Positions 6,809-14,582 are shown, counted from the first letter of the stretch. The stretch is 19,294 bases of DNA from Oscillospiraceae bacterium (GCA_020025395.1 JAHHSE010000016.1:1-19294), one strand, 5' to 3'. The notes: generated by a model not told the origin, from the letters alone. A program made the numbers and translations.

Positions 6809-8140
6809 ATGAAACATACGGACAGGTCACGTTTGCAAAGGAACACCTGGAACATCCTGCTTTTCACCCTCAGCTATTTCATCAGCAATCTGGTCAGCGG
6901 AATCATCTACGACACCTATGTGAACTATATGCAGGAAGTGGCCCGTACTGTCGCTACTTCCTTCTGGGCCTTTTACGGCTGCGCCACTTTCTTGAGCGCC
7001 CTGTTTCTCCTGCTGGTTCCCAAGGTGGGATATCGGCGCCTCCTCCTCTTCAGCACCGGCTCCTGCGCGGCGGCCCTTCTGGCGGCGGTCTTTTTCCGGA
7101 CCGAGGCTCTCTTTTTCATGACAACCCTCCTCTCCCTGGTGGGAATTCAGCTTCATTATGTGATGCTCTCCCCCTATATTGCGGTGTTTACCCACCAAAG
7201 CAATAAGATTGACTGGTATACAAGGGCCTACTATGCGGGGTATCTGGGTTATTTTCTGACCACTTATCTGGGTGGTTTGCTTACGGTAAAAATGTTCTCC
7301 CTGCGAGCGGGAATGTCCTATTCGGCGGCAAAGGGGATGACCCAACATCTGGAGGCGCTCTCTCCGGGTCTTCGGGCGTGTTATCTCCAGGGAAATCGGG
7401 ATGTCTTATTTCAGACTGCGGTGGTGGCCCTGCTGGGCCTGATCCCTATTCTGCTGATGCGGGAGCGGCCGGAGGACTATCGGTTTGCGGAGACAAAGCG
7501 GATCCTCTGGGGACGGCGGCTGAGAGAGATGGGGAAGGCCCTCCTCCATCGAGATGCCCTCCTCTATTTGACCTACTGGGGGATGCTCTCCTTTGGTATG
7601 GGGCTATTTACCTCCTACTATACCATTTTCCTCAATCGCAACCTGCACATCGACCGGGCCACCTCCTCTCTTCTGGTATCCCTCTCCTATCTGGCCGTCG
7701 TGGTCTTTCTCCTATTCACCCCGCGGGTGGTCAAGCGGTTCGGACAGGTGGTCACCTTGGGGGGTGTGTCCCTTCTTTCCGTCCCCTTTATGCTCCTCAT
7801 CGCCAATGGGGACAGGTTTGGATCCCTGACCGTGCCTGTGGTGGGGGCGGCCCTCTTTCTCCGCTCAGGCCTCATCAATCTCAGCGCTCCGGTGGACAGT
7901 GCCCTCTCAATGGAGCTGGTTCCCCCGTCTCTCCGACCTGCCTTCAGCTCCATGCTGAACCTGTCGGCGGGAATAGCCAGCATCCTGAGCGGCTGGTTCA
8001 CCGGAAAGATCCTCTTTGTGCATCAAGAGGGCTACCGCACCGCTTATTACCTTGCCTCCGGAATATATATCGTGGCCTGTATCCTGCTTTTGGCGGGACT
8101 TTGGAAATACAACAGAACCCCAGAGGAGAGGAAAGTATGA
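6809..8140 (+). CDS. MFS transporter (first of the operon)
   Basis: A 443-residue major facilitator superfamily protein with about 12 hydrophobic helices. The N-terminal half runs from about 15 to 225, a basic central loop (about 225-250) follows, then the C-terminal half. The loop between helices 2 and 3 has the degenerate motif PKVGYRRLL (71-79). A Shine-Dalgarno site AAGGGA (6797-6802) is six bases ahead of the ATG. It lies 10 bases after the regulator, and its stop overlaps the start of the M32-like gene as ATGA (8137-8140), so translation is coupled. The substrate is not evident; because of its neighbours, a peptide or amino-acid derivative is a guess. Sequence outside the helices differs strongly from the second MFS protein, so the pair does not look like a recent duplication. 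Confidence 0.88.
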   Translation: MKHTDRSRLQRNTWNILLFTLSYFISNLVSGIIYDTYVNYMQEVARTVATSFWAFYGCATFLSALFLLLVPKVGYRRLLLFSTGSCAAALLAAVFFRTEALFFMTTLLSLVGIQLHYVMLSPYIAVFTHQSNKIDWYTRAYYAGYLGYFLTTYLGGLLTVKMFSLRAGMSYSAAKGMTQHLEALSPGLRACYLQGNRDVLFQTAVVALLGLIPILLMRERPEDYRFAETKRILWGRRLREMGKALLHRDALLYLTYWGMLSFGMGLFTSYYTIFLNRNLHIDRATSSLLVSLSYLAVVVFLLFTPRVVKRFGQVVTLGGVSLLSVPFMLLIANGDRFGSLTVPVVGAALFLRSGLINLSAPVDSALSMELVPPSLRPAFSSMLNLSAGIASILSGWFTGKILFVHQEGYRTAYYLASGIYIVACILLLAGLWKYNRTPEERKV

Positions 8141-9654
8141 GCCAAACAGAGATTTCCATCAGAAAGCTGGAGCGGATGAGAATTCTGCTTCGGGAGATCG
8201 AGTATCTAAAGCATACTCTCAATGCGACCTTATATTGGGACAAGCTGACCTATATGCCGGAAAAAGGGCTGGCCTATCGAAGTGAGGTCATGACCTTTCT
8301 CGGAAACCAGCTCTATGAGCGCTTTGACTCGGCAGAGTTACGGCAGCTGGCGGATTATTTTGATGGGCGGAGAGGGAATGCCCCAGAGGTGGATGCCATG
8401 ATCCGGCGCATCCGAAACCATGATATCTACATCCGAAAAATCCCCCAAAAGGAGTACAGCTCCTACATCTCCCTCATTGTCAATGCGGAAAGGGGATGGG
8501 AACAGGCCAGGGAGGAGAACCAATTCTCCACCTTTGCCCCCTATCTGGAGCGGATCGTTGCCGCCTTTCAGTCCTTTTCCGCTCATTGGGGATATGAGGA
8601 GGACCCCTACGATGCCCTGATGAGCTTTTACGAGCCGGGGAGTACGGTTCGGGAGATGGATCGGCTGGCGGAAGAACTTCGGGACTTCGTGGTTCCCCTG
8701 TTTCACCAGATCCGGGGGCAGATGGCAGAGAGCCCGAGCAGACCGGACTTTGCTCTCCCCCTGGAGGAGCAGCGCCGTCTGTCCCGGCAGGTGCTGGAGA
8801 CCATCGGCTTTGACTTTGCCGCCGGACGGCTGGACGAGGGGACCCACCCAACCACCCTGGCGGCCTCCCCGAAGGATGTGCGAATCCTGACCGCCTATAC
8901 CCCGGACGATCTGCGCTCCGGATTCTTCAATACCCTCCATGAGGGGGGGATGGGTCTTTATGAGCAGGACATTGATCCCAACCTGGCAGGAACCCTGCTG
9001 GGGGAGGTGGCCTCCTTTGCTACGGAAGTGGCGGCGGCCCGTCTCTATGAAAACCTAATCGGACGCAGTGCCGGCTTCTGGAGGGTGTTCTTCCCCAAAA
9101 TGAAAGAGCTCTGTCCTTCCCTGGCCGTACCGAACTGGGAGGCCATGTTCCGAGGGGTCAATCAGGTGAGTCCTACCCTGATTCGAAATGATGCGGATGA
9201 GCTGACCTATCCTCTTCACATTCTGATTCGCTATGAGGTGGAGAAAGATCTGATTCACGGCCGTCTCTCGGTTCGGGATCTGCCGGAGGTCTGGGCAGAG
9301 AAGTACCGCACCTATCTGGGGGTCATCCCATCCAATCACCGGGAGGGGGTCCTTCAGGACATCCAATGGGCTGCCGGCTATATGGGATACTTCCCCGGCT
9401 ACCTCACCTCCAATCTGATGGCGGCTCAATTTGCCGCCGCCATGGAGCGGAGTCTGGGACCCATACAAACCCTGCTGTCCCAGAGGCGTTTTGAGGATAT
9501 CCACCAATGGCTCGCAGAGTATGTTTACCGCTTCGGGGCCCTCTATCCACCGGGAGAGCTGGTCCGCCGGGCTACGGGAGAGCCCCTGAAAACCTCTTAT
9601 TTCATTGACTACCTTCGGGAAAAGTACACCGCGGTCTACCAGCTCAAAAAATAA
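8137..9654 (+). CDS. M32 carboxypeptidase-like protein with disrupted zinc site (predicted pseudoenzyme)
   Basis: A 505-residue cytoplasmic protein of the full M32 metallocarboxypeptidase length (about 500 aa). M32 marks are YWDKLTYMP (33-41), THPTT near 236-240, DVRI (247-250), LYENLIGRSAGFW (303-315), DELTYPLHILIRYEVEK (354-370) and GYFPGYLTSNLMAAQ (417-431). The catalytic pieces are changed. The HExxH motif reads HEGGM (268-272). The HESQSR motif carrying the third zinc ligand reads EVAAAR (297-302). The DVHW motif reads DIQW (408-411). Without these ligands zinc binding and peptidase activity are unlikely. The frame is intact for the whole length with normal codon use, so the gene appears maintained rather than decaying. 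The start ATG overlaps the MFS-1 stop; the long upstream extension of the frame is chance. Possible roles are a peptide-binding or regulatory subunit; this is inference. Confidence 0.85.
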   Translation: MSQTEISIRKLERMRILLREIEYLKHTLNATLYWDKLTYMPEKGLAYRSEVMTFLGNQLYERFDSAELRQLADYFDGRRGNAPEVDAMIRRIRNHDIYIRKIPQKEYSSYISLIVNAERGWEQAREENQFSTFAPYLERIVAAFQSFSAHWGYEEDPYDALMSFYEPGSTVREMDRLAEELRDFVVPLFHQIRGQMAESPSRPDFALPLEEQRRLSRQVLETIGFDFAAGRLDEGTHPTTLAASPKDVRILTAYTPDDLRSGFFNTLHEGGMGLYEQDIDPNLAGTLLGEVASFATEVAAARLYENLIGRSAGFWRVFFPKMKELCPSLAVPNWEAMFRGVNQVSPTLIRNDADELTYPLHILIRYEVEKDLIHGRLSVRDLPEVWAEKYRTYLGVIPSNHREGVLQDIQWAAGYMGYFPGYLTSNLMAAQFAAAMERSLGPIQTLLSQRRFEDIHQWLAEYVYRFGALYPPGELVRRATGEPLKTSYFIDYLREKYTAVYQLKK

Positions 9655-9671
9655 AAAGGGAGAGAAGGAAG

Positions 9672-10940
9672 ATGTACAAATTGTTTTCCAAACTGGGGAT
9701 GGGCGAAAAGACAGCCCGGAATTTTATCACCATCCTCCTCATCGCTGCGGGCGGGGCCATTATTTACGGGCTGCCCTATTTCCGGTATGACTACTATGAC
9801 GCCTATTTGGAGGTCTATCACCTGACCAATACGCAGATGGGTGTATTTGGCAGTATCTTCGGGGTCTTTGGCATGATTTCTTACCTCTTCGGCGGCTATC
9901 TGGCGGACCGTGTAAGCATTCGAATTCTGCTGTCGGTCTCTCTGATCGGCACAGGTCTGGGCGGATTTCTGCATCTTCTGCCTCTGAATTTCTATATGCT
10001 GGCGGCCCTGTATGCCTTCTGGGGCTTTACCTCTCTGTTTGCTTTCTGGCCCGCCTGCGTGAAGGCGGTCCGCGTTCTCTCCAGCTCGGAGGATCAGGGA
10101 AAGTCCTTCGGCTGGTTTGAGGGGGGACGGGGTGTTGCCGCCGCCATTATGGCCCCCCTTGCCGTGCTGGCTTTCCGCTTGGGACTGAACGCCGGCAACC
10201 TGGACGACAGGGTGGGGATGCGCTATGTCATCCTCTTCTATTCCATCCTTACCGTGGCGGTGGGTCTCCTGGTCTGGTGGAAAATGAAGGACGGATCTTC
10301 CATCGAAAAAAGCGAGCAGATCACCTTTCGGGATTTAAGGAAGGTGCTGAGAATGCCGGCCATCTGGATTATTGCCCTGGTGACCTTCTGCAACTATGTC
10401 TTTACTCTGTCCCTCTATTACTTCACCCCTTACGGCACCTCCATCCTGGGCATGAGCGTAACCTTCGGAGCCGGTCTGGCCGCCTGTAAGCGGTTCCTCT
10501 CCCCGGTCTCCAATGTGGGCGGCGGCTATTTGGCCGATAAGGTGGGAACCAGCAACCTGCTCTTTACCTCCTTTATTGCCATGGCGGTCGGCACTGCGGC
10601 CATCCTCTTTCTGCCTCAGTCAGTATCTTCGGTCTGGCCATTTGTGATACTTTTCCTGGTCATCTACTTTTTCTATAATGTAAACTATGCCCTGACCTGG
10701 GCCATGATGGATGAGGGAAAGGTTCCGGAGCAGTATTCCGGTACCGCCGCCGGGATCATCTCTACCATAGGGTACCTGCCCGAGATCTTCTGCTCCCTGT
10801 TGGCCGGTATGCTCATCGACGGCTACCCCGGGGTGGTCGGCTATCGCTACTATTTTTCCTTTTTAATTGCCATGCTGATTCTGGGGGCCGGGATCGTCCT
10901 GATCTGGAAACGGTTTCTGAAAAAGAATCGGGGTCAATAA
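9672..10940 (+). CDS. MFS transporter (second of the operon)
   Basis: A 422-residue major facilitator protein with about 12 TM helices, closer in look to the organophosphate/sugar-phosphate or oxalate:formate type of MFS than to the first transporter. The loop 2-3 motif is GGYLADRVSIR (74-84), repeated in the second half as GGYLADKVGTS. Other features are FWPACVKAVR and KSFGWFEGGRG after helix 4-5, a pattern common in that branch. AGAAGGAAG (9663-9671) gives the ribosome site. It is 17 bases after the M32-like gene and 22 bases before the peptidase gene, so all are one transcript. The substrate cannot be deduced; peptide, amino acid or an anionic metabolite are all possible. Confidence 0.88.
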   Translation: MYKLFSKLGMGEKTARNFITILLIAAGGAIIYGLPYFRYDYYDAYLEVYHLTNTQMGVFGSIFGVFGMISYLFGGYLADRVSIRILLSVSLIGTGLGGFLHLLPLNFYMLAALYAFWGFTSLFAFWPACVKAVRVLSSSEDQGKSFGWFEGGRGVAAAIMAPLAVLAFRLGLNAGNLDDRVGMRYVILFYSILTVAVGLLVWWKMKDGSSIEKSEQITFRDLRKVLRMPAIWIIALVTFCNYVFTLSLYYFTPYGTSILGMSVTFGAGLAACKRFLSPVSNVGGGYLADKVGTSNLLFTSFIAMAVGTAAILFLPQSVSSVWPFVILFLVIYFFYNVNYALTWAMMDEGKVPEQYSGTAAGIISTIGYLPEIFCSLLAGMLIDGYPGVVGYRYYFSFLIAMLILGAGIVLIWKRFLKKNRGQ

Positions 10941-10962
10941 GCCCCAAAAAGGAGGGTTCCCC

Positions 10963-12903
10963 TTGGAACAGAATATACCTTGCATCGTGCTGAAGGATGG
11001 CCGTACCCAGCCCGTCTTTGATTATAAAGCCTGTCTGTTTGAAAAGGTCTATGTGGAGACCCCGGTAGACACCGATGGAGATGGCCGTCTGGATCTGGTT
11101 GCCGTCTATATCCGCCGTCCCCAAGAGACCACCCGGGGTATGCAGGTGCCTGCCATCTATGTGGCAAATCCCTATATGCTGGAATGTAATGAGGACTGGT
11201 ATGTTCCCCATTCTGTGGATCGGGATGTGAAGCCCTTCCCCCAGCAGTATATCTCCAGAGAGGATGTGACCTGTGATCCCTCAGAGGTCCGGTTCCATGC
11301 CCCTCGTCTGCCCAGAGTCACAGAGGGCTTTGCCAAGACGGCTCCCACAGACGAGATTTTACTGGACTGCGTCAGTGACTGGTACAGCTACTTTAACTCC
11401 CGCGGTTATGCTTCGGTTTTCTGCGGCGGTCTTGGGACCCGGGACTCCGACGGATTCAACTGCTGCGGCTCCCCGGAAGAGACGGCGGCCTTCCGGGCGG
11501 TCATTGACTGGCTCAACGGCCGCTGCCGGGCCTTTACCAATCGGACGGACAATATCGAGATCCGGGCGGACTGGTGTACTGGCAAGGTGGCCATGTCAGG
11601 CAAGAGTTATTTGGGTACCATGTGTATTGCCGTAGCCACCACCGGAGTGGAGGGACTGGAGACCATCATCCCGGAGGCGGCCATCTCCAACTGGTATGAT
11701 TACTACCGCTGCAATGGGCTTAACCTCCCCGCCATCGGCTGGCAGGGAGATGACCTGGATATTCTGGCAAAATACTGTTTCAGCCGGGCTAAGGACCCGG
11801 AGGATTATATGCCTGTTGAGGCAGAGTACGCCTCCTGGCTGGAACGGATTGTGGAGGCGGAGGACCGGGAGAGCGGCAATTACAACCGCTGGTGGGATCA
11901 GCGCAATTATCTGAACACCGTCTCCAAGATGAAAGCCTCTGCCTTCCTCATTCACGGGCTGGCGGACTGGAATGTTAAGCCCACTCAGTGCGCCAATCTC
12001 TTCGCCGCCATGGAGAGGGAAGGACTGCCCTGTAAGATGGTTCTTCATCAGGGTGCCCACATCTACATTCATGACCTGGAGGGCAGCCCCGTCAATGAGA
12101 TGCTTCATTTGTGGCTGGATTACTGGCTGTATGGCATCGAGAACGGGGTGGTGGACAAGCTGCCCAATGTTCTGGTGCAGAGCAATCTGGACCCGGAGTG
12201 CTGGCAGCCCTCCCAGAGCTTTCCCGCGGCAAAGCAGAGGGAGGAGCTGACCCTGAAGCCCGCCCAGGAGAGCGGACATATGGTGGATGACCTGGCGGCT
12301 ACGGTGTATGATCGGAGCAGGGACAACGCCGCCCAATGGCTTGCCCAGCTGGTCCTGGAGGAGAATCAGAAGCACCGCCTGCGCTACTTTACGGAGCCTA
12401 TGACAGAGGACACCCGAATCAGCGGTACCATTTTGGTCTCCTTTCGGGCGGCCTGTCAGGCCCCCACCGCCATCCTCAGCGCCATGTTGGTGGAGGTGGG
12501 AAGCCAGAAACGCCTGACCTGTCAGCAGCAGGTGGTCCAGGCGGGAGGAATTCACTGGGGCCTCAACACCCCGAACTCCGACCTGAAGCGCTTCCAAATG
12601 GAGGAGGAGCCTTCCCCCTTCAAGGTAATCTCACGGGGCTGGATGAATGCCCAGAACCGCCGGAACAGCTTTTGCAAGGATGCCATCAAGCCCGGTGTGT
12701 TCTATGACTATCAGTTTGCCATGGTTCCCATGGATCACACGGTGAAGGCTGGAAACCGACTCTGCCTTATTCTCTATGGCACCGATGTGGAGGCCACCCA
12801 AAGGCCGCTGACCGCCGTGGAGCTGGAGGTGGACCAAAGCACAGTCAGGGCCATGGTTCCCTTTTTGGGGAAAGAGCCTGAGACAAAGGGAGAGACCATG
12901 TAA
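10963..12903 (+). CDS. X-Pro dipeptidyl-peptidase-like serine hydrolase (S15/CocE-NonD family)
   Basis: A 646-residue alpha/beta-hydrolase matching PepX, which removes X-Pro dipeptides from peptide N-termini. The triad is visible: Ser215 in GKSYLGTM, Asp335 in HGLADWNV, His366 in HQGAHIYIHD. ATTGVEGLETIIPEA and ISNWYDYYRCNGL also match PepX closely. A C-terminal jelly-roll-like domain (about 430-646) includes GWMNAQNRRNS and the LCLILYGTD strand. There is no signal peptide, so it acts in the cytoplasm, in line with peptide import. Lactic-acid-bacterial PepX is about 760-800 aa; this protein starts straight at the beta-strand VYVETPVDTDGDGRLDL and lacks the N-terminal helical dimerisation domain. 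The start is a TTG at 10963 with GGAGG (10951-10955) at good spacing; no ATG fits. It is the last gene of the operon. Confidence 0.88.
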   Translation: MEQNIPCIVLKDGRTQPVFDYKACLFEKVYVETPVDTDGDGRLDLVAVYIRRPQETTRGMQVPAIYVANPYMLECNEDWYVPHSVDRDVKPFPQQYISREDVTCDPSEVRFHAPRLPRVTEGFAKTAPTDEILLDCVSDWYSYFNSRGYASVFCGGLGTRDSDGFNCCGSPEETAAFRAVIDWLNGRCRAFTNRTDNIEIRADWCTGKVAMSGKSYLGTMCIAVATTGVEGLETIIPEAAISNWYDYYRCNGLNLPAIGWQGDDLDILAKYCFSRAKDPEDYMPVEAEYASWLERIVEAEDRESGNYNRWWDQRNYLNTVSKMKASAFLIHGLADWNVKPTQCANLFAAMEREGLPCKMVLHQGAHIYIHDLEGSPVNEMLHLWLDYWLYGIENGVVDKLPNVLVQSNLDPECWQPSQSFPAAKQREELTLKPAQESGHMVDDLAATVYDRSRDNAAQWLAQLVLEENQKHRLRYFTEPMTEDTRISGTILVSFRAACQAPTAILSAMLVEVGSQKRLTCQQQVVQAGGIHWGLNTPNSDLKRFQMEEEPSPFKVISRGWMNAQNRRNSFCKDAIKPGVFYDYQFAMVPMDHTVKAGNRLCLILYGTDVEATQRPLTAVELEVDQSTVRAMVPFLGKEPETKGETM

Positions 12904-12916
12904 GTGGTGCCCCTCA

Positions 12917-12951
12917 GGCCGCCGAAAAAGTCCGTGACTGTTTCGACGGCC
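12917..12951 (+). repeat. hairpin downstream of the peptidase gene
   Basis: GGCCGCCGAAA (12917-12927) pairs with TTTCGACGGCC (12941-12951) with one mismatch. There is no T-tract. It shares the CGAAAAA...TTTCGAC pattern of the hairpin at 4621-4649, so it may belong to a dispersed repeat family. Confidence 0.55.
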
Positions 12952-12957
12952 TAACAG

Positions 12958-13008
12958 ACGCCGCCCCCCCCTCCCGGTTTTCAAAAACCGGGAGGGGGGG
13001 CGGCGTTT
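12958..13008 (+). terminator. GC-rich intrinsic terminator of the five-gene operon
   Basis: A stem of about 22 bp: ACGCCGC plus a C-run and CCCGGTTT (12958-12980) pair with AAACCGGG plus a G-run and CGGCGT (12985-13006), with a single C bulge. TTTT follows (13005-13008). The short T-tract makes it less than ideal but the stem is very strong. Confidence 0.75.
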
Positions 13009-13101
13009 TGGTTGGAAAATCCGTTTTGGCAAGCCAGGCCCGCAAAAATGGAAATTTTCCCGTTTTGCCTGATAAAAAACAATCCGCAACCCTCTTTTTT
13101 G

Positions 13102-13110
13102 TGGTATACT
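13102..13110 (+). promoter_or_regulatory. extended -10 promoter for the DUF4261 gene
   Basis: TGGTATACT is an extended -10; no good -35 is found 17 bases upstream. It predicts a leader of about 200 nt before the chosen start at 13326. The leader holds a hairpin with arms GGCTGTCCTCC (13260-13270) and GGAGG-GA-ACAGCC (13276-13288). It also contains an 8-codon open frame, MEYARVSL, at 13138-13164 with no clear ribosome site. Confidence 0.5.
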
Positions 13111-13325
13111 GTTTTCTACAGGGGGAAACTCGCCCTCATGGAATATGCGAGGGTCTCCTTATGAAAGTGCGAATCGGGCAGCTGTCCGAGGGTCCAGTGA
13201 GCGTTCAGCCCCGGCGGGATGACAGAAAATGGGAAAAATCGATTGATGGAGAGGGAAAGGGCTGTCCTCCCAGACGGAGGGAACAGCCTGTCTCTCAGCC
13301 TGACCAACCAATTGGAGGGATGAAA

Positions 13326-14201
13326 ATGAACGACCAGGTATTTCAGCAGGACTTAAACGGAGAGGCCTCACCCATGGGAGGTCCCTTCCTCATTCAGATG
13401 CTTTTTCAAAAGCCGGTCTCCATGCCCGACAAGGCGGAGATGACCGCACAAATGGAGGCCCATGTTGGTAAGGTCACCTGCTTTTGTCACAATGATAAGA
13501 CGGCGGGCTTTTCCGTGGGGGACCACATTGCGGTGTTTCAGAATGGGAAGGCCCCGGTCCAGCTCATGGTGACCGGCTGCTCTATTTTTGAAGGCAAAGG
13601 ATTTGACCCCTTCCACATGAGTCAGATGTGGGACTGTCTGGAGGACCGGGACCGGATCCTTCGGGATTGTCACTATCAGGTGGTGGCCATTGATATGCTG
13701 ACATCCGCCCTGCCGGCGCTGGAGCGGGCCAATCTGGACATGGATTTTCTGGACGCTCTGGCAAGGCTTTACCCCACCTGTGAGGCCTTTTACTTTCAGA
13801 ACTGCGGAAAGCTGATTTTGGGGGAGGAGGTCCGCTCCCATTCGCTGAAGGGGCTGGACCGCTTTATCCGCTTTGGGGTCAACGCCCGATTCTTCAATAT
13901 TCAGGGGTCCCACGACATGGTGGTGGATACTCTGGGGATGAATACTCTCTTTCTTCCGGATCTGCAATATCATTTCCGCGACATGGACCCCAACTGGGTG
14001 GTCGGCCACGCCTACAGCACGGCCTCCTACCTTCTGGAGCATGACAATCCCATTCAGGACGGGGAAACCATTGACGGCATAGAGGACGGAACAATTACGC
14101 AGAGTCTCCAGTGGAAATGTCAGTATGAGGACGCGATGATTCAGCCCCCCAGAGGGGTGCTGGATATCCATATGGGAAGCTGTGCCGCCGGGGAGCGATG
14201 A
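13326..14201 (+). CDS. DUF4261 domain-containing protein
   Basis: A 291-residue cytoplasmic protein of unknown function. The start of the domain-bearing part reads GGPFLIQMLFQKPVSMP. The C-terminal part (LPDLQYHFRDMDPNWVVGHA, then YLLEHDNPIQDGETIDGI) matches the DUF4261 pattern. No TM helix or signal peptide is present. I chose the ATG at 13326 because GGAGGG (13314-13319) sits seven bases ahead; the ATG at 13320 touches that site. The frame stays open to 13008, and an ATG at 13161 with GAGGG upstream would add 55 Arg/Gly/Pro-rich residues that look unconserved, so the start is uncertain. The remnant of a DUF4132 gene lies convergent downstream. Confidence 0.75.
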   Translation: MNDQVFQQDLNGEASPMGGPFLIQMLFQKPVSMPDKAEMTAQMEAHVGKVTCFCHNDKTAGFSVGDHIAVFQNGKAPVQLMVTGCSIFEGKGFDPFHMSQMWDCLEDRDRILRDCHYQVVAIDMLTSALPALERANLDMDFLDALARLYPTCEAFYFQNCGKLILGEEVRSHSLKGLDRFIRFGVNARFFNIQGSHDMVVDTLGMNTLFLPDLQYHFRDMDPNWVVGHAYSTASYLLEHDNPIQDGETIDGIEDGTITQSLQWKCQYEDAMIQPPRGVLDIHMGSCAAGER

Positions 14202-14214
14202 CCTTTTTCCGCAG

Positions 14215-14269
14215 TTCCCCACGCAAAGGGGCACCGGGGCCTGGCCCCGGTGCCCCTTTGCGTGGGGAA
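14215..14269. terminator. 55-bp near-perfect palindrome, possible bidirectional terminator
   Basis: A 27-bp stem with no mismatch: left arm 14215-14241 begins TTCCCCACGCAAAGG, right arm 14243-14269 is its exact complement, with one central base. It starts 14 bases after the DUF4261 stop. Neither side has a proper T-tract, so intrinsic termination is uncertain; it could also block read-through as a roadblock hairpin. Confidence 0.55.
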
Positions 14270-14274
14270 ATCAG

Positions 14275-14551
14275 CCCATTCTTCAGCCCTCACCGCCGAT
14301 CGGTTTTCCAATCCTCCCTTCTCCGGCCGCTGGAGGATGCTCTGGGTGATTTCATAGTCGTCCAGCTGCTGTCTCCATCCCTCCAACAGCTTTTGGGACA
14401 GCTCTATCGGATGGACCAGGCCCATCATGGATCCCTGAGGAAGAGGGAATTTCTCCTCCTCCACCGTATTGAGGGAGCCGTCCTCCATATAAAATCAACC
14501 GGGAAATGGGAGCCTTGGAGGATCTTTCCCCGTTAGGCCCCGGCCATCCAT
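14275..14551 (-). pseudogene. remnant of a DUF4132 (MolR-like) gene, C-terminal fragment
   Basis: Read on the minus strand from 14488, the frame gives MEDGSLNTVEEEKFPLPQG, then MGLVHPIELSQKLLEGW and RQQLDDYEITQ. This is the conserved C-terminal segment of DUF4132 proteins (family pattern: F-x-MEDGSFNTV, LVHPIEL, W-x-x-QL-x-DYEI-x-QPF). The frame is broken immediately upstream: the residues before MEDG are PFPG, stop (TGA at plus 14495-14497), FY, where the family has an Arg-like residue. After DYEITQ the similarity ends abruptly and the frame runs into the 55-bp palindrome. No start codon with a ribosome site exists, and the large N-terminal part of the gene is absent, so this is a decaying fragment. 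DUF4132 identity is from pattern memory only. Confidence 0.6.
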
Positions 14552-14582
14552 CTCACTGTTAAGCCCCGCATTCTTTCAGAAA

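Noticed and set aside
7378..8136. 253-codon upstream extension of the M32-like frame, inside the first MFS gene
   Set aside because: It overlaps a clear transporter gene in another frame and has no homology-like features. The ATGA-coupled start at 8137 fits the M32 N-terminus.
8938..8955. HEGGM in the M32-like protein as a frameshift or sequencing slip in the G-run
   Set aside because: The frame is correct on both sides, the His-to-Met change needs more than an indel, and the two other active-site motifs are changed as well.
11596..12597. 333-codon open frame antisense to the X-Pro peptidase gene
   Set aside because: A shadow of a GC-rich coding gene; its composition mirrors the sense gene and it has no start with a ribosome site.
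13368..14234. 288-codon open frame antisense to the DUF4261 gene
   Set aside because: Shadow frame; the sense gene has a ribosome site and a recognisable domain.
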